A stretch of 64,000 nucleotides of DNA from Janthinobacterium fluminis (GCF_028595325.1 NZ_JAQQXR010000004.1:248001-312000); one strand, 5' to 3'. Counted from the stretch's first letter, positions 7,866-16,615 are shown. Notes: generated by a model from the letters alone, not told the origin. Made by a program: numbers and translations.

Positions 7866-8441
7866 ATGAAACTAGACCGCCCCCTCCCCGCCGATGCGGC
7901 GCGCCGCCGCCATCTGGCGTGCTGCCTGCTGCTGGCGCTGTTCGCGCTGGGCCTGGCCGGCCGCGCCGCGCACGCGCAAAGCCAGACGGCCGAGGCGAAA
8001 CGGGCCGGCGAGGTGGCGCAAGTGGTCTTCGGCATCGCCAGCTACGTGCGCTGGCCGGCGCCCCACGCCGAGATCCAGCTGTGCCTGGCCGGCGACACCC
8101 GCTACGCCGACGCCCTGCTGGACGGCCAAACCCAGGGCCAGCGCATCCGCACCCAGCGGCTAGGCGCGCTCAGCGCGGCCGCGCTGGCCGAATGCCAGGT
8201 GGTCTACATCGGCGGCATCGGTGAGGCCGAACGCGAGAAACTGAACGCGCACCTCATCGGCCACCCCATCCTCGCCATCAGCGAGCCCATTGTTCCCTGC
8301 TCCGTGGCCAATATGTTTTGCCTAAAATTCCGCGACGCCCAGGTCGGCTTCGACGTCAACCTGGACGCCATCGCCCGCAGCGGCCTGCGCGTCCACCCGA
8401 ACGCGCTGCGCATCGCCCGCCGCACGGCGCCGCAACCATGA
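7866..8441 (+). CDS. yfiR: YfiR-family periplasmic repressor of the diguanylate cyclase YfiN
   Basis: This 191-residue protein has a signal peptide (residues 10-38, ACCLLLALFALGLAGRAAHA). A mature domain of the YfiR family follows, with VVFGIASYVRWP, LCLAGDTRYAD and a C-terminal IREPIV-like segment (ISEPIVPCSVANMFCLKF). In the Pseudomonas Yfi (Tpb) system, periplasmic YfiR holds the inner-membrane cyclase YfiN inactive; envelope stress or YfiB relieves this. The start ATG at 7866 is chosen because it places the signal peptide near the N-terminus. The stop overlaps the yfiN start (ATGA). The mature part has cysteines that could form the redox-sensitive disulphide described for the family. Confidence 0.85.
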   Translation: MKLDRPLPADAARRRHLACCLLLALFALGLAGRAAHAQSQTAEAKRAGEVAQVVFGIASYVRWPAPHAEIQLCLAGDTRYADALLDGQTQGQRIRTQRLGALSAAALAECQVVYIGGIGEAEREKLNAHLIGHPILAISEPIVPCSVANMFCLKFRDAQVGFDVNLDAIARSGLRVHPNALRIARRTAPQP

Positions 8442-9703
8442 GCCGGCGGCAACAGCAAGCAACACGCCCCTCCCTGGACAGCGTGTTGCGGCGGGCCCAT
8501 TTGAGCGTATCGCTGATCGCCATCGTCACGGCCGGCCTGACGCTCACCATCGCCGCCCTGGTGGCCCTGCGCCTCTACTCCGACCAGAACCTGCGCCTGG
8601 TGGCCCGCTCGATGAGCTACACGGTGGAGGCGGCCGTCGTCTTCAACGACGCCCTCGCCGCGCAAGAGGCGCTGGCCCTGATCGGCGTCAACGAAGACAT
8701 CGACCATGCCCAGGTCAGCGACAGCCGCGGCGTCGTGCTGGCGCAGTGGCAAAGGCCGCGGGGCGGCGCCCGCTACCAGGTCGAACACGTGCTGACGGGC
8801 TGGATCATGCCGGCCTCGCTGAGCTTCCCGATCAACCACAACGACGCCGCCATCGGCACCATACGGCTGGTGCCGCACAGCCGCGGCCTGCTGCAATTCC
8901 TCGTCAGCGGCCTGGCCGGCGTGCTCGGCTGCCTGCTGCTGAGCATCGCCGTCGCCGTGCGCCTGTCGCGGCGCATGGAAGCAGCGCTGACGGCGCCGCT
9001 GCGCAACCTGGCCGAGACGGCGCACCGGGTGCGCCGCGAGCGCGCCTTCGGCCTGCGCGTGCCGCCGGCCGGCATCGCCGAGATCAACCAGATCAACGAC
9101 GACTTCAACGCCCTGCTCGACGAGCTAGAGGCCTGGCAAAGCCATCTGCAGAAGGAAAACGCCTCGCTGTCGCACCGCGCCAACCACGACAGCCTGACGG
9201 GCCTGTCGAACCGCGCCCTGCTCGACGCCGAGCTGCAGCGCGCCATCGCCGACGCCCGCCTGACGGCGGGCCGGGCCGCCATCCTCTTCCTCGACAGCGA
9301 CCGCTTCAAGCACATCAACGACACCCACGGCCACGCGGCCGGCGACCAGGTGCTGGTGACGGTGGCCGCGCGCATCAAGCGCCAGTTGCGCGAGGGCGAC
9401 CTGGTGGCGCGCCTGGGCGGCGACGAATTCGCCATCCTGCTGCGGCCGCTGCGCCACAGCGCCGACGCCGAGCACATCGCCGACAAGATCATCGACGAGA
9501 TGCGCGCCCCCATCGAATTGCCGGGCGGCGGCGGCATCGTCACCTCGCTGTCGATCGGCGTGGCGGTGTTCCCCGACCACGCCGGCGACGCCGCCGCCCT
9601 GGTCGGCGCGGCCGACGAGGCCATGTACCGCGCCAAACAATTACAACGCGGCACGCGCCAGGTGGCGCGGCCGCTCCCCCCCTACATTGAAGGAGCAGCA
9701 TGA
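8438..9703 (+). CDS. yfiN: Membrane diguanylate cyclase YfiN (TpbB)-like
   Basis: This 421-residue protein makes cyclic di-GMP from GTP. A first membrane span (about 25-48) precedes a periplasmic domain with SMSYTVEAAVVFNDALAAQEAL, typical of the CHASE8 domain of YfiN. A second span (about 157-178) leads to a HAMP-like linker with RRERAFGLRVP. The GGDEF domain begins near HDSLTGLSNRALLDAEL and carries the intact GGDEF active site. Five residues upstream lies a RxxD inhibitory site (REGD), so product feedback is likely. It overlaps yfiR by 4 bp and yfiB by 4 bp, giving a tightly coupled three-gene operon. Confidence 0.93.
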   Translation: MSRRQQQATRPSLDSVLRRAHLSVSLIAIVTAGLTLTIAALVALRLYSDQNLRLVARSMSYTVEAAVVFNDALAAQEALALIGVNEDIDHAQVSDSRGVVLAQWQRPRGGARYQVEHVLTGWIMPASLSFPINHNDAAIGTIRLVPHSRGLLQFLVSGLAGVLGCLLLSIAVAVRLSRRMEAALTAPLRNLAETAHRVRRERAFGLRVPPAGIAEINQINDDFNALLDELEAWQSHLQKENASLSHRANHDSLTGLSNRALLDAELQRAIADARLTAGRAAILFLDSDRFKHINDTHGHAAGDQVLVTVAARIKRQLREGDLVARLGGDEFAILLRPLRHSADAEHIADKIIDEMRAPIELPGGGGIVTSLSIGVAVFPDHAGDAAALVGAADEAMYRAKQLQRGTRQVARPLPPYIEGAA

Positions 9704-10203
9704 TGTCCCGCCTGAACAAGCACCTATCCCGTATCGTGGCCGCGCTGGCCATCCTGCTGCCGCTGGCCGCCTGCCAGACGGCGCCGGCCCAGCACGGCCT
9801 GAACGCGCAACAGATCGCCACGCTGCGCCAGCAGGGCTTCCAGCAGAGCGAGGCCGGTTGGGAACTGAGCTTCACCGACAAGCTGCTGTTCGACTTCGAC
9901 GCCTCCAGCCTGACGGCGCCCAGCCGCGACGCCGTCAGCAAAATCAGCGACGCGCTGCGCCAGGTCGGCATCGAACACCTGCAAATCGAGGGCCACACCG
10001 ACACCAGCGGCAGCGACGCCCACAACGACAAGCTGTCGCTGGCGCGCGCCAACGCCGTGGCCGAGGCGATGGGCTTGAGCGGCATCGCCCGCAACAACAT
10101 CCTGGTGCGCGGCATGGGCAAGAACAAACCCGTGGCCGACAACGCGACGGCCGGCGGCCGCGCCGAAAACCGCCGCGTCACCGTCATCGTCTCGGCGCCC
10201 TGA
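9700..10203 (+). CDS. yfiB: OmpA-family outer-membrane lipoprotein YfiB
   Basis: This 167-residue protein has a lipoprotein signal (LAILLPLAACQT, lipidated Cys at about residue 26). An OmpA-like peptidoglycan-binding domain contains DFDASSLTAPSRDAV, IEGHTDTSGSDAHNDKLSLARANAVAEAM and the C-terminal NRRVTVIVSAP. In the Yfi system YfiB is anchored to the outer membrane and sequesters YfiR, releasing YfiN. The ATGATG start overlaps the yfiN stop. The unusual G-W-E-L-S-F segment precedes the first OmpA strand, as in YfiB. A long REP-like hairpin follows 6 bp after the stop. Confidence 0.9.
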   Translation: MMSRLNKHLSRIVAALAILLPLAACQTAPAQHGLNAQQIATLRQQGFQQSEAGWELSFTDKLLFDFDASSLTAPSRDAVSKISDALRQVGIEHLQIEGHTDTSGSDAHNDKLSLARANAVAEAMGLSGIARNNILVRGMGKNKPVADNATAGGRAENRRVTVIVSAP

Positions 10204-10209
10204 CAAGCC

Positions 10210-10263
10210 GGGGACAGACCACGATTTCCGAGAAATATTTCTCGAAAATCGTGGTCTGTCCCC
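10210..10263. repeat. REP-like long inverted repeat (GGGGACAG...CTGTCCCC)
   Basis: A 54-base sequence folds into two 27-base arms with a single mismatch and almost no loop. The left arm starts GGGGACAGACCACGATTT and the right arm ends AAATCGTGGTCTGTCCCC. It lies between yfiB and gntK and may also act as a terminator for yfiB. Its GGGG(A/T)CAG...CTG(A/T)CCCC ends match the hairpin at 19773-19842, suggesting one dispersed family. REP elements mobilised by RAYT transposases look like this, but no RAYT gene is in the window. Confidence 0.8.
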
Positions 10264-10289
10264 CTCCAAGCTGCTAGACTAGGCCGCAA

Positions 10290-10303
10290 TGTTAGCGCTA
10301 CCA
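10290..10303. promoter_or_regulatory. Candidate GntR/LacI-type operator upstream of gluconokinase
   Basis: TGTTAGCGCTACCA is an imperfect palindrome (12 of 14 positions symmetric) with the central GCGC and TGTTA half-site seen in gluconate-repressor operators. It lies 15 bases before the gntK start at 10319. This supports control by a LacI-family repressor such as the one at 6569-7612. It is inferred from the motif alone. Confidence 0.5.
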
Positions 10304-10318
10304 AGCAAGGGAACCCGC

Positions 10319-10837
10319 ATGGATGATTCAAGCAAGAACGAGGCCGCGCCGCGCCGCCAGGTCGTCATGGGCGTCAGCGGTTGCGGCAAGAGCGCCATCG
10401 GCCAGGGCTTGGCGGCGGCCCTCGGCGTCGCCTTCCTGGAAGGCGATACCTACCATCCGCCAAGCAATATCGCCAAGATGGCGGCCGGCATACCGCTCGA
10501 CGACGCCGACCGCGCCCAGTGGCTGTTGCTGCTGCAGGCGGAAATCGCCGCGGCGCGGGCGCGCGGCGACGGCCTGGTGCTGTCCTGCTCGGCGCTGAAG
10601 CGGCGCTACCGCGACGTGCTGCGCGCGGCCGACCCGGCCCTGCGCTTCATCCACCTGGCCGGCCCGCGCGCGCTGATCGCCGAGCGCATGCGCACCCGGC
10701 GCGGCCACTATATGCCGGCCGCGCTGCTCGACAGCCAGTTGCGCGACCTGCAAGCCCTGCAAGCGGACGAGGCCGGCATCGTCCTCGACATCGGCCTCGA
10801 TCCCGCCGCGCTGATCGCCGCCGCCCTGCGAGCCTAG
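10319..10837 (+). CDS. gntK: Gluconokinase (thermoresistant type)
   Basis: This 172-residue P-loop kinase phosphorylates D-gluconate to 6-phosphogluconate. Walker A GVSGCGKS lies at residues 18-25. The family motifs EGDTYHPPSNIAKMAAGIPLDDADR, SCSALKRRYRDVLR and MRTRRGHYMPAALLDSQ follow. The length agrees with GntK. An upstream in-frame ATG at 10289 falls inside the candidate operator, so the start at 10319 is preferred. The next gene, an MFS sugar-acid transporter, begins 49 bp downstream after AAGGAGA, consistent with a gluconate uptake and phosphorylation operon. Confidence 0.95.
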   Translation: MDDSSKNEAAPRRQVVMGVSGCGKSAIGQGLAAALGVAFLEGDTYHPPSNIAKMAAGIPLDDADRAQWLLLLQAEIAAARARGDGLVLSCSALKRRYRDVLRAADPALRFIHLAGPRALIAERMRTRRGHYMPAALLDSQLRDLQALQADEAGIVLDIGLDPAALIAAALRA

Positions 10838-10885
10838 GGCCGGCGCGTCACGCGGCCGTCCCACCATTCACCCAAGGAGATTCTG

Positions 10886-12196
10886 ATGGATACCACCAAA
10901 CCCGCGATCCCGAAGCGCCGCTGGGGCATAGGCGCGCTGCTCGGCGTCGGCGTGCTGATCAATTACATCGACCGCATCGGCCTGTCCGTCGCCGCGCCGC
11001 AAATCCAGGAGATGTTCAAGCTCAGCCCGGCCGAACTGGGCCTGCTGTTCAGCGCCTTCGCCTGGTCGTACTCGGTGCTGCAAATTCCCGTCGGCATGGT
11101 GCTGGACCGCTTCGGCCCCACCCGCGTGGGCCGCTGGGGCGCCTTCCTGTGGGGCGTGGCCTCGACCATCACGGCCTTTTCCAGCGGCTTCGCCGGCATC
11201 TTTTTCGCCCGCATCCTGCTCGGCATCGCCGAGGCGCCGGCCTTCCCCGTCAGCTCGAAGGCCACCGGCTACTGGTTCCCGCGCCGGGAACGCGGCTTGG
11301 CGACGGCCATCTTCGACGCCGCCGCGAAGTTCTCCAACGTCATCGGCGTGCCGCTGATCGCCATCACCATCGTCACCTTCGGCTGGCGCTGGGGCTTCGG
11401 CATCACGGCCATCCTCAGCTTCAGCTATTTCATCGCCTTCTACGCGCTGTACCGCGACCCCAGCGCCGACCCCAAGCTGTCGAAGGCGGAATATGACTAC
11501 ATCCGCGACGGCGGCGCCGCGCCCGAGGGCCCGGCCAGCGGCGGCGCCGTGAACATGCTCGGCTATCTGCTGGCGCAGCGCAAGATCTGGGGCTTGACGA
11601 TAGGCTTCGCCGCCTACGGCTATTCCTTCTACCTGTTCCTCACCTGGCTGCCCGGCTATCTGGTGCAGACCATGCACATGAGCATACTCAAGTCGGCCGG
11701 CTACTCGGCCATTCCCTGGGCCTTCGCGACGCTGACCGACCTGTTCGTCGGCGGCTGGCTGATCGACCACCTGATCGCCCGCGGCCGCGACGAGTCGACG
11801 GTGCGCAAGGCCGTGCTGGTCACCGGCATGCTGTTCGGCCTGGCCGTCTTCGGCGCCACCCAGACCAGCGACCCGGTCTGGGCCATCTTCTGGATCTCGA
11901 TCGCCCTCGGCGGCCTGGCCGCGGCGGCGCCGGTGGGCTGGTCGCTGCCCTCGCTGATCGCGCCCAAGGGCGGCGCCGGCACCATAGGCGGCATCATGAA
12001 CTTCGCCAACAACCTGATGGGCGCCGCCGCCCCCATCGTCACCGGCGTCATCGTCGGCGCCACCAACTCGTTTGCCAACGCCTTCTATGTGGCCGGCGTC
12101 ATTTTATTGATCGGCATCGTCTCCTTCGTCTTCGTGCTGGGAAAAATCGAGCCGATCGCCGATCCGCAAGCGGACCCGGCGGCGACACCGCACTGA
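10886..12196 (+). CDS. MFS transporter, sugar-acid (anion:cation symporter) family
   Basis: This 436-residue inner-membrane protein has 12 predicted spans. The N-terminal signature NYIDRIGLSVAAPQIQ and the loop motif GMVLDRFGPTRVGRWG are typical of hexuronate/galactonate/glucarate transporters of the ACS family. Other family features are GIAEAPAFPVSSKATGYWFPRRERG and, in the second half, WLPGYLVQTMHMS. It follows gluconokinase with a good ribosome-binding site, so gluconate or a related aldonate is the likely substrate (inference). D-glucarate/galactarate is an alternative given the dehydrogenase further downstream. Confidence 0.9.
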   Translation: MDTTKPAIPKRRWGIGALLGVGVLINYIDRIGLSVAAPQIQEMFKLSPAELGLLFSAFAWSYSVLQIPVGMVLDRFGPTRVGRWGAFLWGVASTITAFSSGFAGIFFARILLGIAEAPAFPVSSKATGYWFPRRERGLATAIFDAAAKFSNVIGVPLIAITIVTFGWRWGFGITAILSFSYFIAFYALYRDPSADPKLSKAEYDYIRDGGAAPEGPASGGAVNMLGYLLAQRKIWGLTIGFAAYGYSFYLFLTWLPGYLVQTMHMSILKSAGYSAIPWAFATLTDLFVGGWLIDHLIARGRDESTVRKAVLVTGMLFGLAVFGATQTSDPVWAIFWISIALGGLAAAAPVGWSLPSLIAPKGGAGTIGGIMNFANNLMGAAAPIVTGVIVGATNSFANAFYVAGVILLIGIVSFVFVLGKIEPIADPQADPAATPH

Positions 12197-12325
12197 GCCG
12201 CCCTGGCGGCGCCGAGTGTTGCGCCCCCGCCGCCTGGCGAAAAAAATGATGGCATTGCCGGACCGGCCAGTGTAGTGTTGCATGCAGCCTATCCGCCACC
12301 GGCGGACCGTCCCAGGAGCCGTCAG

Positions 12326-13384
12326 ATGAAGACATCCCTTGCCGCATCGGCCATCCTCACCCTGTACAGCGGCGCCGCGCTGGCGCAAAGCGCGCTGACC
12401 GTCTACGGCGTCCTCGACGTCGGCGTCTCCGTCGACCGCGGCGGCGTCCAGGGCAATGCGACGCGCCTGACCAGCGGCATGGCGACGCAGAGCCGCTGGG
12501 GCGTGCGCGGCAGCGAAGACCTGGGCGAGGGCTTGAGCGCCGTGTTCGGCATCGAAGGCGGCTTCAGCGCCGACAAGGGCACCTCCACCCAGGGCAACAC
12601 CCTGTTCGGCCGCATCGCCATCGTCGGCTTGCGCGGCGGCTTCGGCAGCCTCACGCTGGGTTTGCAGGACACGCCCCACTTCAGCACGCTCAACGCCGTC
12701 GTCGACCCGCTGCGCAACGGCATCGCCCGCTCGAACAATCTGATGACGCCGACCGGCGTGCGCGCGCGCAACTCGATCCTCTACCGCAGCAAGCCCGTCA
12801 ACGGCTTTTTCGGCGACTTCATGTATGCGGCCGGCGAGGTGGCCGGCGACAATGCGGCCGGCCGCGCGCTGGGCGGCTCGCTCGCCTACAGCGCCGGCCC
12901 GCTCAATGTGCGCCTGGCCTACCACCAGCGCAACAACGACACGGCCGTCCTGAAAAACACCGGCAACGCCAGGAATACGCTGCTGGGCGCGAACTACGAC
13001 TTCGGCCCGGCCAAGGGCTATTTCGGCTACGCCGTCGACAAGGGGCCGAACAGCTCGCCGCTGAACAACCCGGCCGCCTCCTTCGGCGGCGCGGCGCCGG
13101 TGGCCTCGACCGACAGCACCAGCCTGCTGCTGGGCGTCGCGCTGCCGCTCGGCACCAGCACCCTGATCGCCACCTATGTGCGCAAGGACGACAAGACGGC
13201 CTTCAATCAGGACGCCAGCCAGATCGCGCTGGCCTATCTGTACGCGCTGTCCAAGCGCAGCGACATCTACAGCTCCTACGCGCGCATCCGCAACAAGAAC
13301 GGCGCCGCCTACACGGCCGGCAACAGCGAGGAAGCGGGCACCGGCGACAAGCAATTCACTTTCGGGCTGCGCCACCGCTTCTGA
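12326..13384 (+). CDS. Gram-negative general porin (betaproteobacterial type)
   Basis: This 352-residue outer-membrane porin has a signal peptide (residues 1-21, KTSLAASAILTLYSGAALA). The mature N-terminus is QSALTVYGVLDVGVSVDRGG and the C-terminus ends LRHRF, the terminal phenylalanine needed for barrel assembly. Internal motifs SRWGVRGSEDLGEGLSAVFG, NTLFGRIAIVGLRGGFGSLTLG and ANYDFG are typical of the trimeric 16-strand porins of Burkholderiales. The start at 12326 is chosen because it gives a clean signal peptide. Position between the MFS gene and an aldehyde dehydrogenase suggests import of the same sugar acid. Confidence 0.93.
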   Translation: MKTSLAASAILTLYSGAALAQSALTVYGVLDVGVSVDRGGVQGNATRLTSGMATQSRWGVRGSEDLGEGLSAVFGIEGGFSADKGTSTQGNTLFGRIAIVGLRGGFGSLTLGLQDTPHFSTLNAVVDPLRNGIARSNNLMTPTGVRARNSILYRSKPVNGFFGDFMYAAGEVAGDNAAGRALGGSLAYSAGPLNVRLAYHQRNNDTAVLKNTGNARNTLLGANYDFGPAKGYFGYAVDKGPNSSPLNNPAASFGGAAPVASTDSTSLLLGVALPLGTSTLIATYVRKDDKTAFNQDASQIALAYLYALSKRSDIYSSYARIRNKNGAAYTAGNSEEAGTGDKQFTFGLRHRF

Positions 13385-13500
13385 CGGGCCGGCATTGCGC
13401 AGGGAAAGCATGCCATTCTTACTAGCCTGCGCGCGCCCCTTGTGGCACCATGCGCACTGCACGCCGTCGCCGACGGCGCATCCCTGGATGAAGAGAACGC

Positions 13501-14931
13501 ATGAAGCAAAACTACATCAACGGCGCCTGGGTCGACGGCGTCTCGGCCTCGGCCAACATCAACCCCTCCGACACGAGCGACATCATCGGCTACTACGCCC
13601 AGGCCGACGCGCAGCAGGCCGGCCTGGCCATCGCGGCCGCCGCGGCCGCCGCGCCCGCCTGGGCCCTGTCGAACATCCAGCTGCGCGCCGACGCGCTCGA
13701 CAAGATCGGCAGCGAAATCCTCGCCCGCAAGGAAGAGCTGGGCACCCTGCTGTCGCGCGAGGAGGGCAAGACCCGGCCCGAAGGCATAGGCGAGGCCGCG
13801 CGCGCCGGCGCCATCTTCAAATTCTTCGCCCAGGAATGCCTGCGCCTGCGCGGCGACAAGCTGGCCTCGGTGCGCCCCAACCTCGACGTCGAAATCAGCC
13901 GCGAACCGGTCGGCGTGGTCGGCATCATCGCGCCGTGGAACTTCCCGATCGCCATCCCGGCGTGGAAAATCGCCCCCGCCCTGGCGTATGGCAACTGCGT
14001 GCTGTTCAAGCCGGCCGAACTGGTGCCCGGCAGCGCCTGGGCGCTGGCCGACATCATCAGCCGCGCCGGCCTGCCGCCGGGCGTGTTCAACCTCGTCATG
14101 GGGCGCGGCAGCGTCGTCGGCCAAGCCTTCCTCGGCGACCGCCGCGTCAACGCCATCAGCTTCACCGGCTCGGCCGCGACGGGCGCCAAAGTGGCCCAGG
14201 CCGCCATCGCGCGCATGGCCAAGGTGCAGATTGAAATGGGCGGCAAAAACCCGCTGGTGGTGCTCAACGACGCCGACCTGGCCGGCGCCGTCAACTGCGC
14301 CGTGCAGGGCTCGTTCTACTCGACCGGCCAGCGCTGCACGGCGTCGAGCCGGCTGATCGTCGAAACCGGCATCTACCCGGCCTTCGTCGCGGCCGTGCGG
14401 GAAAAACTGGCGGCGCTGAACATCGGCGACGCGCTGGCGGCCGGCACCGACATCGGCCCCGTGGTCGACGCCAGCCAGCTGGAGCAAGACCTCGGCTACA
14501 TCCAGATCGGCCGCGACGAGGGCGCCACGCTGGCCTTCGGCGGCGAGCGCCTGCAGCGCGCCACCGACGGCTATTACCTGCGCCCCGCCCTGTTCACCGA
14601 CTGCAGCAACGACATGCGCATCAGCCGCGAGGAAATCTTCGGCCCCGTCGCCTGCGTCATCCCGGCCGACAACTACGAACACGCGCTGGCGCTGGCCAAC
14701 GACAGCGAATTCGGCCTGTCGAGCGGCATCTGCACCAGCTCGCTGAAACACGCCACCCACTTCAAGCGGGCCGCGCAGGCCGGCATGGTGATGGTCAACG
14801 TGCCGACGGCCGGCGTCGACTACCACGTGCCGTTCGGCGGCAGCAAGGGCTCCAGTTACGGGGCGCGCGAACAGGGCAGTTACGCGGCCGAGTTCTTCAC
14901 CACCGTCAAAACCGCCTACTGCGGCGTCTGA
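13501..14931 (+). CDS. Aldehyde dehydrogenase, likely alpha-ketoglutarate semialdehyde dehydrogenase
   Basis: This 476-residue NAD(P)-dependent aldehyde dehydrogenase has the substrate-anchoring VGIIAPWNFPIAIPAWKIAPAL, cofactor region FKPAELVPGSA and SFTGSAATGAKVA. The catalytic glutamate is in QIEMGGKNP (Glu245) and the catalytic cysteine in TGQRCTASSR (Cys279). EIFGPVACV and the C-terminal PFGGSKGSSYGAREQGSYAAEFF resemble the 2,5-dioxovalerate (alpha-ketoglutarate semialdehyde) dehydrogenases of sugar-acid pathways. That role would fit the adjacent transporter and porin. Exact substrate is inference; glycolaldehyde or succinate-semialdehyde oxidation cannot be excluded. No glucarate dehydratase is nearby. 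Confidence 0.88.
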   Translation: MKQNYINGAWVDGVSASANINPSDTSDIIGYYAQADAQQAGLAIAAAAAAAPAWALSNIQLRADALDKIGSEILARKEELGTLLSREEGKTRPEGIGEAARAGAIFKFFAQECLRLRGDKLASVRPNLDVEISREPVGVVGIIAPWNFPIAIPAWKIAPALAYGNCVLFKPAELVPGSAWALADIISRAGLPPGVFNLVMGRGSVVGQAFLGDRRVNAISFTGSAATGAKVAQAAIARMAKVQIEMGGKNPLVVLNDADLAGAVNCAVQGSFYSTGQRCTASSRLIVETGIYPAFVAAVREKLAALNIGDALAAGTDIGPVVDASQLEQDLGYIQIGRDEGATLAFGGERLQRATDGYYLRPALFTDCSNDMRISREEIFGPVACVIPADNYEHALALANDSEFGLSSGICTSSLKHATHFKRAAQAGMVMVNVPTAGVDYHVPFGGSKGSSYGAREQGSYAAEFFTTVKTAYCGV

Positions 14932-15152
14932 ACAAGCGCGGCGCGGCGTGTCAGGCATCGCTTGGCGCGCGCGTCGCCGGCGCTTGACCGCACAGCCGCC
15001 AGCCCTTAAGCTAGGCGCACATTCACCGCCCGAACGGCGCCAACCTTGGTGAGCACCCTGAGTAACTTCTTCTTCGAGATTTGTCCGGCGGCCCGGCCGC
15101 TGGAACGGGAATCGCAAACGCTCGCCAAACCCAAAAAAACCACTGTCCATCC

Positions 15153-16070
15153 ATGAGCGGCCTTCCGGTGGGACTCGACTGGCACCGCGCCCGGGCCACG
15201 GACGGCGACAGCGTACTGATCGGCAGCGTGCGCTACGCGCCGGCCCTGTCGCTGTGGTTCAGCGGCATGACAGGCGCGGCCCTGATCGGCGGCGCGCTGA
15301 CCTTCAGCTGGCCGGCCCTGCTCCTGTTCCTTGCCTCCACCGCCACCGTGCTGCTGCTGGGCCACTCGCTGGGCAGCCACCGCAAGCTGATACACGACAG
15401 CTTCCAGTGCCCGGGATGGCTGGAATACCTGCTGGTCTACCTGGGGGTGCTGGTCGGCCTGGCCGGCCCGCTGGGGCTGCTGCGCCAGCACGAACTGCGC
15501 GACTATGCGCAGCGCCTGCGGCACTGCCACGCCTACCTGCGCCACGGCAGCGGCTTCTGGCGCGACGCCTGGTGGCAATTGCACTGCACGCTGCGCCTGG
15601 CCGAGCCGCCGGCCATCCACATCGAAGCGGCGATCGCGCAAGACCGCTTCTACCGCTTCCTCGAACGCACCTGGATGGCCCAGCAACTGCCGTGGGCCCT
15701 GCTGTTTTTCCTGTGGGGCGGCTGGGGCTTCGTCTTCTGGGGCGTGTGCGCCCGCGTCAGCGCCGGCGTGCTGGGCCACTGGTTGATCGGCTACTTCGCG
15801 CACAACCACGGCGCCATGCACTTCCGCGTCGACGGCGCCGCCGTCCAGGGCCGGAATATCCGTTTCGCCTCGCTGATCACCATGGGCGAATGCTGGCACA
15901 ACAACCACCACGCCTTTCCCGGCTCGGCGAAGCTGGGCCTGTTCCCCGGCGAATGGGACCCCGGCTGGTGGGTGCTGCTGATGCTGCGGCGCATCGGCTT
16001 GGCCAGCGCGCTGCGCCTGCCGGCGGACTTGCCGCACCGGCCGGAACTGCTGACGCTGGAAGAACGCTAG
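15153..16070 (+). CDS. Fatty-acid-desaturase-like membrane di-iron protein
   Basis: This 305-residue membrane protein has the histidine arrangement of acyl desaturases: HSLGSH (HX4H) near residue 70, HNHGAMH in the second half, and the HxxHH-type box ECWHNNHH near residue 250. Four hydrophobic spans surround these boxes. The middle of the protein is unusual because the second canonical HX2HH box after the first span pair is replaced by LRQHELRDYAQRLRHCHAYLRHG. It probably oxidises an acyl chain, but chain length and position are not readable. The start at 15153 is the first ATG next to conserved sequence. Its end overlaps the convergent carbonic anhydrase gene by 4 bp. Confidence 0.75.
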   Translation: MSGLPVGLDWHRARATDGDSVLIGSVRYAPALSLWFSGMTGAALIGGALTFSWPALLLFLASTATVLLLGHSLGSHRKLIHDSFQCPGWLEYLLVYLGVLVGLAGPLGLLRQHELRDYAQRLRHCHAYLRHGSGFWRDAWWQLHCTLRLAEPPAIHIEAAIAQDRFYRFLERTWMAQQLPWALLFFLWGGWGFVFWGVCARVSAGVLGHWLIGYFAHNHGAMHFRVDGAAVQGRNIRFASLITMGECWHNNHHAFPGSAKLGLFPGEWDPGWWVLLMLRRIGLASALRLPADLPHRPELLTLEER

Positions 16071-16615
16071 GCGGCCGCGGCCGGCGCGCCGGCCTGATAA
16101 TTGTTCTTGACGCGCACATAGTGCTCGGCCGAGTACTTCAGGTAGGCGATCTCCTCCGCCGTCAATGCGCGCACCTTGACGGCCGGACGGCCGACGTACA
16201 ACTGGCCGCTTTCCAACACCTTGCCCGGCGACACCAGGCTACCGGCGCCGACCATCACCTGCTTGTGGATCACGACATCGTCCATGACGATGCTGCCCAT
16301 GCCGATCAGGCATTCATCGCCGATGCTGCAGCCGTGCAAGATCACCGAATGGCCGATCGTGACGTAATCGCCGATCAGCAAGGGTGAGCCGTTCGGCTTG
16401 GCCGCGCTCTTGTGCGACACATGGCCCATCGCGAAATCCTGGATATTGCTGCACACGCCGATGCGGATGTGGTTGACGTCGCCGCGCAACACCGTGTTGC
16501 ACCAGACCGAGCTGTCGCGGCCGATGCGCACGTCGCCGATGACCTGGGCCGTATCGTGCAAATACACGCGCTCCGCCAGTTGCGGGGTGCTGTCAAGGTA
16601 GGGGCTGATGGGCAT
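16067..16615 (-). CDS. Gamma-class carbonic anhydrase / left-handed beta-helix (hexapeptide) protein
   Basis: This 182-residue protein is built of hexapeptide repeats forming a left-handed beta-helix: VIGDVRIGRDSSVWCNTVLRGD, IRIGVCSNIQDFAMGHVSH, IGDYVTIGHSVILHGC and IGDECLIGMGSIVMDDVVI. Histidines in GHVSH, TIGHSV and LHG occupy the metal-ligand positions of the CaiE/PaaY/YrdA (gamma carbonic anhydrase-like) family. A C-terminal helix (TAEEIAYLKYSAEHYVRVKNNY) completes the trimeric fold. The start MPISPYLDS is preferred over longer in-frame starts. Catalysis is not proven for many members. The gene is convergent with the desaturase gene. Confidence 0.88.
   Translation of the reverse strand: MPISPYLDSTPQLAERVYLHDTAQVIGDVRIGRDSSVWCNTVLRGDVNHIRIGVCSNIQDFAMGHVSHKSAAKPNGSPLLIGDYVTIGHSVILHGCSIGDECLIGMGSIVMDDVVIHKQVMVGAGSLVSPGKVLESGQLYVGRPAVKVRALTAEEIAYLKYSAEHYVRVKNNYQAGAPAAAA

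Noticed and set aside
10205..10270. Hairpin after yfiB as a simple intrinsic terminator only
   Set aside because: It has no T-run and its 27-base nearly perfect arms with GGGG/CCCC ends fit a dispersed REP element better.
13309..15150. 613-codon open frame on the minus strand opposite the aldehyde dehydrogenase
   Set aside because: Antisense shadow of a clear dehydrogenase and porin end; composition is repetitive Ala/Gly/Arg with no motif.
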